A stretch of DNA of 12,093 nt from Lentisphaerota bacterium. GTDB lineage: Bacteria > Verrucomicrobiota > Kiritimatiellia > UBA8416 > JAFGTH01. The notes below the pieces were generated by a model that had not been told where the DNA came from, did no database searches, and saw nothing but the letters and a program-made list of their open reading frames with translations. A program made the translations under genes and the position numbers. Shown here piece after piece: positions 1 through 7,183 of the stretch; positions within the stretch are counted from its first letter, which is position 1, and the number at the start of each line of letters is the position of its first letter. The stretch lies in the NCBI GenBank assembly GCA_016934225.1, contig JAFGTH010000044.1:1-12093 (forward strand). The letters run 5' to 3'.

Positions 1-1
1 A

Positions 2-430
2 TCGGACACGATCAGTTGGACGAAACTCGGCAGCGCTCTTGTGGGGAAAAATTGCAAATATGCCGGCAGTCCGCATCGTGTCAAATTCTTTATTCAAAAC
101 AACGAAGACGGTGAGCAGGCAGCCGCAATTACCAGTTGGCGTTTGCATGGACAAAGCGATGAATTTAACCCGAATGAATTGGCGCCGGTATATCTGGCCA
201 GGAAGATAATAGGCTTTAACTGCAGAGTTGCGTGGCCGTATAGGGATGAAAACGACGAAATAGAGTGGTTGGACGAATGGTTTGAAACCAACAGGCTTCC
301 GGCGGCTGTGGAAATAACGCTATACATGGATCCTCTGGAAGAAGACGGACCGCCGGTGGAGATCAAAAGGCTTGTGGGAGTGCCGGTTGCTCCTCTGTCC
401 GGGCCATGGAGGAAGAAAGACAGCGCCTGA
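2..430 (+). CDS. gspJ: Type II secretion minor pseudopilin GspJ-like, C-terminal part (5' end outside window)
   Basis: The frame is open from the left edge, so the N-terminal prepilin leader and hydrophobic helix lie outside the window. An internal GTG at 41 is not needed as a start. The visible 142 residues look like the beta-rich C-terminal domain of GspJ: a 'ALVGKN...RVKFF' strand, a mid-domain 'LARKIIGFNCRVAWPY', then 'EWLDEWFETNRLPAAVEITL', which matches the family pattern of a W-x-D-x-W segment followed by LP-x-AV-x-(I/V). GspJ is a minor pseudopilin that joins GspI and GspK at the tip of the T2SS pseudopilus. The stop codon TGA overlaps the preferred gspK start (TGATG), and gspK follows immediately as in most T2SS operons, which supports the call. 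Without the N-terminus, another minor pseudopilin cannot be fully excluded. Confidence 0.72.
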   Translation, partial: SDTISWTKLGSALVGKNCKYAGSPHRVKFFIQNNEDGEQAAAITSWRLHGQSDEFNPNELAPVYLARKIIGFNCRVAWPYRDENDEIEWLDEWFETNRLPAAVEITLYMDPLEEDGPPVEIKRLVGVPVAPLSGPWRKKDSA

Positions 431-1458
431 TGAATAAAATGTACTACAAATCGTCGTATGGGTCCGCGCTCGTTGTGGTGTTGTGGATTATCGGTTTAAT
501 GTCGTTACTGGTCACCTCGATGATTTTTGACGCCAACGTGGAAGCGCGTATCACGTCGTATTATCGGAGACGCATACGAGCCGAGTATCTCTCGAATTCC
601 GGCGTCGAAATTGCGCAATTTCTCATGCAAAAAAGTGTTGGATTAAAAAAGATCGAGGAAAGCGAAGATCAGGACAAATGGTGGTTTACGGGCGCCCAAA
701 AGCTGGCGGAAGGGCTTGCGGTTCGCGGCATGAACAAACCGCTTGGCGTTGGCAATATTATCTTGGATATTGTGCCGGAACCGGCTCGTCGCAATGTCAA
801 TACGCTTACTCTCGAGGATTGGGAACGCGTTTTAGAAGTGGCGGGAGTGCCGGAGGAGATGTGGCCCGAACTCATTGAATCGGTTCTCGATTGGATTGAT
901 CAAGACAATAATAAGAGAGAAGATGGGGCGGAAACAGACGATTATTACGCGACTCTTGATCCTCCGCGTCGTGCGAAAAACGGCCCGCTCGATACGGTCG
1001 GTGAACTTCTGCTTGTAAAAGGATTCAGCGAGCCAATACTGTACGGAGGCACAATTGGTGCAGACGAAAACGGTGAAGGAGGCATTAGCGTCAGCGGCAT
1101 TGGCGATCTTTTAACGACGTACGGCGACGGACGTGTGAATGTGAATGCCGCGTCAAAACGTATTTTAATGACATTGCCCGACGTGGACGATCTTGTTGCC
1201 GGCGCAATAATTGAGGAGCGCGAGGGGCGCGAGCGCGAAGGCGCGGAACCGGAAGACAACTCTTTCGAGAATGTGAACGATTTTATGTCGCGAATACAGG
1301 AATTGAACCCGTCGCTCAGGCGGCATGTTACAACAGATTCGATGATCTTCCGAATAAAATCGGTGGGTGATGTTCGCGGTGTGCGGCGTGAAGTGTGGTG
1401 TATCGTCAAGTATGTGCAACAGGCGTTGACGATACTGCAGTGGAGAGAAGAAGATTAA
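430..1458 (+). CDS. gspK: Type II secretion minor pseudopilin GspK
   Basis: 342 residues from ATG 430. This start overlaps the gspJ stop as TGATG and has purine-rich GGAGGAAGAAAG at 408-419; an in-frame ATG at 406 has no ribosome site. The leader ends at Gly11 and is followed by 'SALVVVLWIIGLMSLLV', a prepilin-peptidase site and hydrophobic helix. The +5 Glu of major pilins is missing, which is characteristic of GspK. About residues 145-200 hold the GspK hallmark 'VLDWIDQDNN' followed by 'PRRAKNGPLDTVGELLLVKG'; acidic residues here correspond to the calcium-binding region of the family. About residues 235-265 ('VNVNAASKRILMTLPDVDD') form the helix-hairpin-helix-like segment of the second domain. 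GspK caps the pseudopilus tip in the periplasm. An Arg/Glu/Gly-rich loop near 1210-1250 is low complexity. Length fits the family. Confidence 0.93.
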   Translation: MNKMYYKSSYGSALVVVLWIIGLMSLLVTSMIFDANVEARITSYYRRRIRAEYLSNSGVEIAQFLMQKSVGLKKIEESEDQDKWWFTGAQKLAEGLAVRGMNKPLGVGNIILDIVPEPARRNVNTLTLEDWERVLEVAGVPEEMWPELIESVLDWIDQDNNKREDGAETDDYYATLDPPRRAKNGPLDTVGELLLVKGFSEPILYGGTIGADENGEGGISVSGIGDLLTTYGDGRVNVNAASKRILMTLPDVDDLVAGAIIEEREGREREGAEPEDNSFENVNDFMSRIQELNPSLRRHVTTDSMIFRIKSVGDVRGVRREVWCIVKYVQQALTILQWREED

Positions 1459-1478
1459 CGTGGAAATATGAGGCTACA

Positions 1479-2861
1479 GTGGCCAGAGATCAAATAGTCG
1501 GACTTGCTTTAAAGGAAAACAGCCTTGAGTGGTCGGTTTTGCAGCCGGTTAAGGAACGGATCAAAACCGTATCCGGCGATCGTGCGGAATTGGTCGCCAA
1601 GTCTGAAAAAACGGACAGCGTTCTATCTGATGAAACTCTCAACCGAATCAAAGCGTCCTGCACGGGCATCAGAGGACGAGTATCGCTGGGCCTGCCGACG
1701 TCGCAATTGCTTCTGCGCGTGGTCAATCTGCCGTCTGTTGATCCGGTTGAGCTGAAAAGCATGGTCGAGTTGCAGATGGACAAAATCTCGCCGTTTCCGG
1801 TTGAGAACATGATAATTTCGTATGAGATACTGCGCATGCACGAAACCACGTCTGTGGTTCTGATAGGCGCCACAAGGAAGGAAGTGGTTGAATCGGCGGG
1901 AAAAATGTTGAGTCAAACAGGTCTGCGTATCGCCCGTGTTGACGCTACGATTTTGGGCTGGCTCAGACTGCTTAGCGGAGCGGATCAGATTGCTCGGGAA
2001 GGCTGTCAGGTTGTACTCCTAATAGATGGCCATATGCCCGAGATAATTGTAGTAATGGATGGGATTCCCGTGGCTTTTAGATCGCTGGGCGACATAGGCG
2101 ATCTTTCGAGAGATGAGTTGGTATCGGAAATATCGTCGGAGCTGAATTACACTTTGATCTCGCTGGATCTCGAGTACGGCACAGTGGCTGTTAATCGTAT
2201 ATCGGTATGGTATTCGGGCGCTGTGCCAGACGGATTATCGAATACACTGTCCCGACAATATGGATGTGAAATCCAACTTTCCGAACTAGCGGCATTGCCG
2301 GGCGTTTCCGAAGGTATTGCGACAAGATTGGCTGAATGCGACGGGAACATGTTCGATCTCAGACCGGTTTCATGGCTCCAGGCGGAACGGGCAAAACAGT
2401 TCGGTGGCAGGGTATTGACCGCCGGAAGCATTATTCTCGGAGTCTGGTTGATGATGGCTGTTGCTTTGTTGGGCGCATTGAGCTACCAGAAATGGCAGCT
2501 TGGCAGACTCAGGACGGAGCAGAACAAATGGTCGCGCCCGGCGCTGGAAGTGCGTGCGATGCGAAGACGGGTCGGAATGATTGCAAAATACACCAATACC
2601 ACACATTCCGCTCTTGAATGTTTGCGTGATATAACAGTCAGAATGCCACCGTCCGGCATTGACCTGACATCGTTTTCTTACAGAAAAGGCGAAGACGTGA
2701 AGATAACCGGAGAAGCGGATTCGGCCGAACTCGTGTTGAATTTCAACGAAAATCTGAACAACTCCAAGTTATTCACTGAAGTGAAATCCGGCTCCATGAG
2801 CATTACCAGAAAACACAAGCATCGCTTCGGTATGGAATTAATTTTGCCGGGAGGCGAATGA
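1479..2861 (+). CDS. gspL: Type II secretion inner-membrane platform protein GspL-like (PilM/PilN-type)
   Basis: 460 residues from GTG 1479, chosen because it lies 20 nt past the gspK stop with GAGG at 1470-1473. The frame is open back to GTG 1395, but that would overlap gspK and add an unconvincing leader. The N-terminal half resembles the cytoplasmic actin-like domain of GspL/PilM: 'LGLPTSQLLLRVVNLPSVD' and 'VELQMDKISPFPVENMIISY' (about residues 68-118), then 'VVLLIDGHMPEIIVVMDGIP'. A single membrane helix lies at about 310-336 ('VLTAGSIILGVWLMMAVALL'). A coiled segment and a small ferredoxin-like periplasmic domain follow ('GIDLTSFSYRKGEDVKITGE'). GspL links the GspE ATPase to GspM in the inner membrane. 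The position between gspK and a PilO/GspM-like gene supports the call. Sequence divergence means an annotation pipeline might call it PilM-like. Confidence 0.82.
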   Translation: MARDQIVGLALKENSLEWSVLQPVKERIKTVSGDRAELVAKSEKTDSVLSDETLNRIKASCTGIRGRVSLGLPTSQLLLRVVNLPSVDPVELKSMVELQMDKISPFPVENMIISYEILRMHETTSVVLIGATRKEVVESAGKMLSQTGLRIARVDATILGWLRLLSGADQIAREGCQVVLLIDGHMPEIIVVMDGIPVAFRSLGDIGDLSRDELVSEISSELNYTLISLDLEYGTVAVNRISVWYSGAVPDGLSNTLSRQYGCEIQLSELAALPGVSEGIATRLAECDGNMFDLRPVSWLQAERAKQFGGRVLTAGSIILGVWLMMAVALLGALSYQKWQLGRLRTEQNKWSRPALEVRAMRRRVGMIAKYTNTTHSALECLRDITVRMPPSGIDLTSFSYRKGEDVKITGEADSAELVLNFNENLNNSKLFTEVKSGSMSITRKHKHRFGMELILPGGE

Positions 2862-3388
2862 TGATACATTTATCAAACAGGGAAATCATGCTCCTTGTCG
2901 CGACCGCAACGGTCATCTTGTTTGGAGCTTCATTTATAGCGGCTCGCCCGGCGTTGAAACAACTGAAGGAGTTGAAGATCGAGAGATCTGGTATGGCCGC
3001 CGCAATTGAATACGACAAACAACTTGTTCAGCAGCAAAACATGTGGACGGAAAAACTCGAAGGGTTGAGCAAGCTGTTGCCGCATTATCCGGGCGACAAA
3101 AATGTCGGCGTGTATTGGCTGTCGAAATTGAATAGCTTGGCGTCCAAACATGGTTTAATGATTTTAAAGCATCAACTCGGCACAGTGGAGAAAGAAGGGG
3201 ATATATACGAGCTTCCGATTGATTGTAAGGAGTGGGAAGGCGAACTGAACGCAATAGTGCGTTTCCTCTTTGATCTGCAGAATGAGGGTGCTATGCTTGA
3301 CATACAGCATCTAACAATGAAACCAAAGGGAAGAAACGAATTAAGGGGACGTTTTGTGCTCAACTGCGCATATACTTGCGATGAATAA
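2858..3388 (+). CDS. gspM: Type II secretion inner-membrane protein GspM-like (PilO-type)
   Basis: 176 residues. The start ATG at 2858 overlaps the gspL stop (ATGATG). A GGGAGG at 2849-2854 sits 3 nt from ATG 2858 and 6 nt from the adjacent in-frame ATG 2861, so the second ATG may be the one used. After a short cytoplasmic N-terminus comes one membrane helix (about residues 9-29, 'IMLLVATATVILFGASFIAA'), then a Lys/Glu/Gln-rich coiled coil (about 30-75), then a small alpha/beta periplasmic domain with 'VYWLSKLNSLASKHGLMILK' and 'ELNAIVRFLFDLQNEGAMLD'. This is the architecture of GspM and PilO, which pair with GspL and PilN. Sequence identity in the family is low, so the call rests on topology and on position between gspL and gspD. 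Confidence 0.78.
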   Translation: MMIHLSNREIMLLVATATVILFGASFIAARPALKQLKELKIERSGMAAAIEYDKQLVQQQNMWTEKLEGLSKLLPHYPGDKNVGVYWLSKLNSLASKHGLMILKHQLGTVEKEGDIYELPIDCKEWEGELNAIVRFLFDLQNEGAMLDIQHLTMKPKGRNELRGRFVLNCAYTCDE

Positions 3389-3409
3389 AATTAATTACTC
3401 TTCAACGGC

Positions 3410-5995
3410 ATGGTGCTACCGATGAAAGAATTGCAGAAATACGAACGGACATTCACTCGGAAAGTTATGATCGCTGGTCTGGCGTCGGCGATGTTTGTTT
3501 CGGCATCGTCGTTAGGGCAACGGGCGAACACGGTTCCGGTGGATACCCCGCCGCGGCTCACGTTTCAGGATTCGCCGCTCGAATTTGTATTGGCTGAATA
3601 CAGCGATAAGACCGGTCGTACCATTCTTCAGGCTCCCAACGTGCCCAAAGCCAATATTACATTAAAAAGCCAGGGAGATTTGACGTTCGAGGAATATCTG
3701 CAAGCCATAGAAACGGTTCTAAGCATGCATGGCATTGCTTTGCTTAAAGTGGGAGATAAGTTCCTGAAAGTAGTGCCGATCAAATCTGCCCGACAGGAAG
3801 CTATGACCATCGGTGAAGATTTGGATAGAGATCTGGCGGAAACGGACGAACTTGTCAGCCAGATGATTCCTTTGAAGCATATAGAGCCGAACGAAGCAAA
3901 GAAGGCAATAGATGCGCTGAAGCATGCGCATGGCGTGGTTCATGTTTTTGAGCGTATCAACAGCATACTTGTCACGGATTCGGCCGCAAATCTGAATCGT
4001 ATTATGCAGATTTTGCGCAGTATGGATCAACCGATAGAAGCCAGGGAAGAGCCCAACATTGTGGCAATACGGCATGCCAAGGCATCCGAAATCAAAAGCA
4101 AACTGATAGAAATTATTGCTGAATCGCAGAAAAACGCGAATAAACAGATATCCACCATTCCTAGCATGAAAGAAAGCGGTTCGCCGGGTGTTGAGACAAC
4201 CCCGTCAGTTCCGACGCCTCCTGGAGTGATCAGAGCTAGAAGAAAACCGGAGGCTGCGCCACCTGAGGAAACTGCCATTCCGGATGATCTGATTGCAGAA
4301 GCGGAGCGCGGCATTATTCGTGGAACTGTGCAGATAGTCTCGGATGATCGAACGAACATTCTTATAATAATAACGCGACCCGAAAACATGGCTTTCTTCG
4401 AGAAAATTATCAAGGTGCTCGATGTGGAAACCGCACCGGATGTGATTGTGCGGGTATTCAGGCTTGAGTTTGCGGAAGCAAAGACGATTGCAAGCATGTT
4501 GAACACGTTGATCGGCGCCAAATCCGGTAAGGATGATGTAGCGCCTGTTACGGCTCCGGAGACCGGCACCGGCGAAAGCGCCGCGCTTAGAGACTACGTT
4601 GCCAGAAAAGAGAAAGCGCTTGCGGAACGAGCCGAGAAGACGTCAATTGGCGAACTTTCCGCAAAGAATATAAAAATTCTGTCGGACGAACGCACCAATT
4701 CACTGATTATCATGGCCAGTCAGGCCGACCTTGTCGCGATAGCCGAAATTATCAACGATATGGACATGATGCTGTCACAAGTCCTGATCGAAGCGGTTAT
4801 TATCGAAGTTCAGTTGGGAGACGAATTCATGACCGGCATTGATTGGGTACAGCGGTCAATGATAGCCTACGATCGTGACGGTAATAGCATTTCGCCGATT
4901 ATGGCATTTGCCGGAGCGGGTGGCGGCGGATCTCTTACGGCGGTTGATGCAAGTACAACACCGACGTTTCCGAGCGGTGGCGGATTGGCTTACTATTTTA
5001 CGCTGTTTGGCCTTACTGTTGACATGGTTGTACAGGCCGTTTCGAAAGACGATCGAACAAGGGTGATATCGTCGCCTGTGATTCTCACGACGGACAATAC
5101 AGATGCCACCATAACTTCAACGGAACAGATATACGTTTTTCAAGGAAAGAAGCGCGATCAATATGGCGGAGATTACGATGACTATACGACAAAAGATGTC
5201 GGCCTGACATTAAACGTGAAACCCCACATCAACGCGAATAAAGTGGTCATGATGGATATTAAGCAAACCATGAGCGAGCCGGGCGCAGTCGGTGAGCCGC
5301 AGAGCGGCGCTCGTGTATCCAGCTCGCGCACACTCAACGCGTCGGTTGCCGTCAAGGACAGACAAACGGTTGTGCTCGGAGGACAAGTTCGGAGTCAAAA
5401 AGTAAGGAACAGAACAAAAATTCCATTGCTCGGCAGCATTCCGCTTTTGGGTCGGCTGTTCAGTCACGTTTCACAATCGGAGGTGAGACGAGAGATGGTT
5501 GTGTTCATAACACCGTATGTTGTGGATACGGAATCGGAAATGGCGGCGGAAACCATGCGTCGGAAAAGAGCGTTGGACATTGACGGAATGTGGGAACGCG
5601 GTTGGTCGAACAGTGAACTGGCGGAACCGACAAAAGACAATTTGGCGATACAGGAAGGTCAGGATCAGGACGAGAAAGAGAACAAAAAATCAATCGAACG
5701 CAAGAAACGTCGGAAACAGGCCGAAATTAAAGAGCGACAAACCGCCGCAGAAAAACAAGTTGCGGAACAAGTTGAAAAGAAACAACCGGAAAAACAGGCC
5801 GATTTGGTGAATCAGGAACCTGACAAACCGATTGAACCGGCTGAATCTGCCGCAGAACAGCCTGCCCAAACCACCAATCCGGTGCTGAATGCAGATCCAG
5901 CATTGCTGGAATTCATAAAACGCCAGGAAAAACGGTGGGGCAAGGCTGTTCGACAAGCCGACAAAGCTGTTGATGAGGCGGTAGAAGGTTTTTGA
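3410..5995 (+). CDS. gspD: Type II secretion outer-membrane secretin GspD with long charged C-terminal tail
   Basis: 861 residues from ATG 3410; ATG 3422 is an in-frame alternative, and neither has a strong ribosome site. A signal peptide covers about residues 18-37 ('RKVMIAGLASAMFVSASSLG'). Domains in order: N0 at about 48-122 ('LTFQDSPLEFVLAEYSDKTG'); N1 at about 148-210 ('NSILVTDSAANLNRIMQILR'); N2 from about 214, interrupted by a Pro/Thr/Glu-rich insert at about 240-300 and resumed at 'VQIVSDDRTNILIIITRPEN'; N3 at about 345-450, also with a charged insert; and the secretin barrel at about 453-705 ('DRTRVISSPVILTTDNTDAT', 'TVVLGGQV', 'KIPLLGSIPLLGRLF', 'EMVVFITPYVV'). The last 155 or so residues are rich in Lys, Glu and Gln, with no pilotin-binding S-domain that I recognise. 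The protein forms the multimeric outer-membrane channel through which folded substrates leave the periplasm. It is last in the T2SS run, 21 nt after gspM. PilQ is excluded by the T2SS neighbours. Confidence 0.95.
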   Translation: MVLPMKELQKYERTFTRKVMIAGLASAMFVSASSLGQRANTVPVDTPPRLTFQDSPLEFVLAEYSDKTGRTILQAPNVPKANITLKSQGDLTFEEYLQAIETVLSMHGIALLKVGDKFLKVVPIKSARQEAMTIGEDLDRDLAETDELVSQMIPLKHIEPNEAKKAIDALKHAHGVVHVFERINSILVTDSAANLNRIMQILRSMDQPIEAREEPNIVAIRHAKASEIKSKLIEIIAESQKNANKQISTIPSMKESGSPGVETTPSVPTPPGVIRARRKPEAAPPEETAIPDDLIAEAERGIIRGTVQIVSDDRTNILIIITRPENMAFFEKIIKVLDVETAPDVIVRVFRLEFAEAKTIASMLNTLIGAKSGKDDVAPVTAPETGTGESAALRDYVARKEKALAERAEKTSIGELSAKNIKILSDERTNSLIIMASQADLVAIAEIINDMDMMLSQVLIEAVIIEVQLGDEFMTGIDWVQRSMIAYDRDGNSISPIMAFAGAGGGGSLTAVDASTTPTFPSGGGLAYYFTLFGLTVDMVVQAVSKDDRTRVISSPVILTTDNTDATITSTEQIYVFQGKKRDQYGGDYDDYTTKDVGLTLNVKPHINANKVVMMDIKQTMSEPGAVGEPQSGARVSSSRTLNASVAVKDRQTVVLGGQVRSQKVRNRTKIPLLGSIPLLGRLFSHVSQSEVRREMVVFITPYVVDTESEMAAETMRRKRALDIDGMWERGWSNSELAEPTKDNLAIQEGQDQDEKENKKSIERKKRRKQAEIKERQTAAEKQVAEQVEKKQPEKQADLVNQEPDKPIEPAESAAEQPAQTTNPVLNADPALLEFIKRQEKRWGKAVRQADKAVDEAVEGF

Positions 5996-6013
5996 ACTAC
6001 GGCAAAATAGTCG

Positions 6014-6043
6014 TTGACAGGTCGTGTCGGTTTAAGTAAGTAT
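6014..6043 (+). promoter_or_regulatory. Candidate sigma-70 promoter for rplM-rpsI
   Basis: TTGACA at 6014-6019 matches the -35 consensus perfectly. AAGTAT at 6038-6043, after an 18-nt spacer, is a weak -10 (three of six positions). It lies in the 83-nt gap between gspD and rplM, 35 nt before the rplM ATG, where a ribosomal protein promoter is expected. A short inverted repeat (GACA 6016-6019 with TGTC 6025-6028) overlaps it and could be chance. No clear terminator follows gspD, so read-through from the secretion genes is also possible. Confidence 0.45.
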
Positions 6044-6078
6044 CTCACTCTTCTTTTTGTTTCCAGAAAGAAAAAGCA

Positions 6079-6510
6079 ATGAAGAGTTTTATTCCAAAAG
6101 ACGCCGGAGAGAATCGCGCTTGGATTCTTGTTGATGCTAAAGACAAGGTTCTGGGACGGCTTGCGGTTGAAATTGCCAACGTATTGCGTGGAAAAGACAA
6201 GCCTACCTATTCACCGCATGTAGATACGGGCGATTTTGTGGTTGTCATCAATGCCGATAAAGTCAAGCTGACAGGCAAGAAAAATGAACGTAAGACATAC
6301 CAACGTTATTCTGGTTACAGGAGCGGATTGAAGGAAATACCTGTTTCGGTGCTTAGAGAGAAACATCCGGACAGCATAGTAAAACTGGCGGTAAAAGGCA
6401 TGTTGCCCAAAAACAATCTATGCCGGAAAATCATAAATCGCCTTAAGGTATATGCCGGCAACGAGCATCCGCATGCCGCGCAAAAATTGAAGAAAGTTGA
6501 GTTGGTATAA
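6079..6510 (+). CDS. rplM: 50S ribosomal protein L13
   Basis: 143 residues, the usual length for bacterial L13. The N-terminus 'RAWILVDAKDKVLGRLAVEI' and 'LRGKDKPTYSPHVDTGDFVV' are the conserved L13 fold. The family signature region reads 'VKGMLPKNNLCRKIINRLKV' followed by 'YAGNEHPHAAQ'. L13 is an early-assembling 23S rRNA-binding protein of the large subunit. The ATG at 6079 is preceded only by an A/G-rich stretch (AGAAAGAAAAAG, 6066-6077) rather than a classic ribosome site. rpsI follows after 49 nt, the standard rplM-rpsI pairing of bacteria. One small oddity is Cys in 'NLCRK', where many L13 proteins have Gly. Confidence 0.98.
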   Translation: MKSFIPKDAGENRAWILVDAKDKVLGRLAVEIANVLRGKDKPTYSPHVDTGDFVVVINADKVKLTGKKNERKTYQRYSGYRSGLKEIPVSVLREKHPDSIVKLAVKGMLPKNNLCRKIINRLKVYAGNEHPHAAQKLKKVELV

Positions 6511-6513
6511 ATT

Positions 6514-6532
6514 GCGGAGTAATTTTTTCCGC
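6514..6532 (+). other. Small hairpin in the rplM-rpsI spacer
   Basis: GCGGA at 6514-6518 pairs with TCCGC at 6528-6532 around a 9-nt, T-rich loop, and a U-G pair could extend the base. It sits just after the rplM stop and before the rpsI ribosome site (AGGGAG, 6546-6551). It lacks a following T-run, so it is not a standard terminator. It may affect mRNA stability or be chance. Confidence 0.25.
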
Positions 6533-6559
6533 GCAGGAATGATATAGGGAGTTCAAGAA

Positions 6560-6958
6560 GTGGCTGACGAGAAAATAGAAACCTGTGCAACCGGGCGACG
6601 AAAAACGGCTGTGGCAAGAGTGCGTCTCGTGTTGGGAACGGGAAATTGGAAGGTCAACAAACGCGAGTTCAGGGATTATTTCCCAAGCGAAGCGCTTCGA
6701 AATTACATAGAACAACCGTTGAAGCTGACAAACGCCGCCGGTAAATATGATATCGCCGCCAAACTTTGTGGCGGCGGAATAGCCGGCCAGGCAGGCGCTC
6801 TCAGACACGGGCTTGCCCGCGCGTTGGCGATTAAAGATGAATCCCTGCGTGAAGTGTTGAAAAACAGCGGATGCCTAACCCGTGATTCCCGCATGAAAGA
6901 GCGCAAAAAACCAGGCAGGCCCGGCGCTCGAAAGAGATACCAATTCTCCAAGAGATAA
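6560..6958 (+). CDS. rpsI: 30S ribosomal protein S9
   Basis: 132 residues from GTG 6560, placed by AGGGAG at 6546-6551 (8-nt spacing) and by the N-terminus beginning shortly before the conserved 'ATGRRKTAVARVRL'. The family signature is intact as 'GGGIAGQAGALRHGLARAL', and the C-terminal tail 'RMKERKKPGRPGARKRYQFS' followed by KR is the universal S9 ending, which reaches the ribosomal P-site tRNA. S9 binds the head of the small subunit. The gene pairs with rplM, probably in one transcript. No frameshift or truncation is seen. Confidence 0.98.
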   Translation: MADEKIETCATGRRKTAVARVRLVLGTGNWKVNKREFRDYFPSEALRNYIEQPLKLTNAAGKYDIAAKLCGGGIAGQAGALRHGLARALAIKDESLREVLKNSGCLTRDSRMKERKKPGRPGARKRYQFSKR

Positions 6959-7079
6959 CGGATCGCAGTCTTGCGTGGACGTTTTTCTGTCTGGATTCTC
7001 TGTTGCCCTGTCAAAGATTCGCCGAATTGCCGAATTTAGAATAAATAGCGGCAGAAAATCCGACATTTCCCGTTGATAG

Positions 7080-7115
7080 CAAGCGCTTGACTGCGTAACG
7101 CTTTGGACTGATATT
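7080..7115 (+). promoter_or_regulatory. Candidate promoter and palindromic operator region before argJ
   Basis: TTGACT at 7087-7092 (five of six to the -35 consensus) and GATATT at 7110-7115 (four of six to -10) are separated by 17 nt, inside the 210-nt gap between rpsI and argJ. The -35 box overlaps a perfect 10-nt palindrome, CAAGCGCTTG (7080-7089). The spacer holds a second small inverted repeat, GCGT-A-ACGC (7093-7101). AAGCG (7081-7085) also pairs with CGCTT (7099-7103). These could be operator sites, but they do not resemble the known ArgR box of enterobacteria. The rest of the gap (6959-7079 and 7116-7168) shows no gene; a tandem GCCGAATT pair lies at 7021-7036. Confidence 0.42.
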
Positions 7116-7183
7116 GCGCGATGGATTGTGCGTATCAATGTGACGAAATAGAGACAGACCGCTAGAGCGTGATCGAGCGAAAG

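Noticed and set aside
4027..4569. 180-codon open frame on the minus strand opposite gspD
   Set aside because: Ser/Ala/Ile-rich product typical of the complement of a coding frame; it overlaps the N2-N3 region of gspD and shows no domain.
5690..5956. Phe/Leu/Arg-rich minus-strand frame resembling a membrane protein
   Set aside because: The hydrophobic look is the direct complement of the Lys/Glu/Gln-rich GspD tail codons and is not independent evidence of a gene.
6960..6986. Possible terminator after rpsI (CGCA-GTCT-TGCG followed by a T-run)
   Set aside because: The stem is only 4 bp and the T-run starts about 7 nt after it, so it is too weak to call a terminator.
7021..7036. Tandem GCCGAATT repeat in the rpsI-argJ gap
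   Set aside because: Only two 8-nt copies; no array, no link to the promoter, most likely chance.
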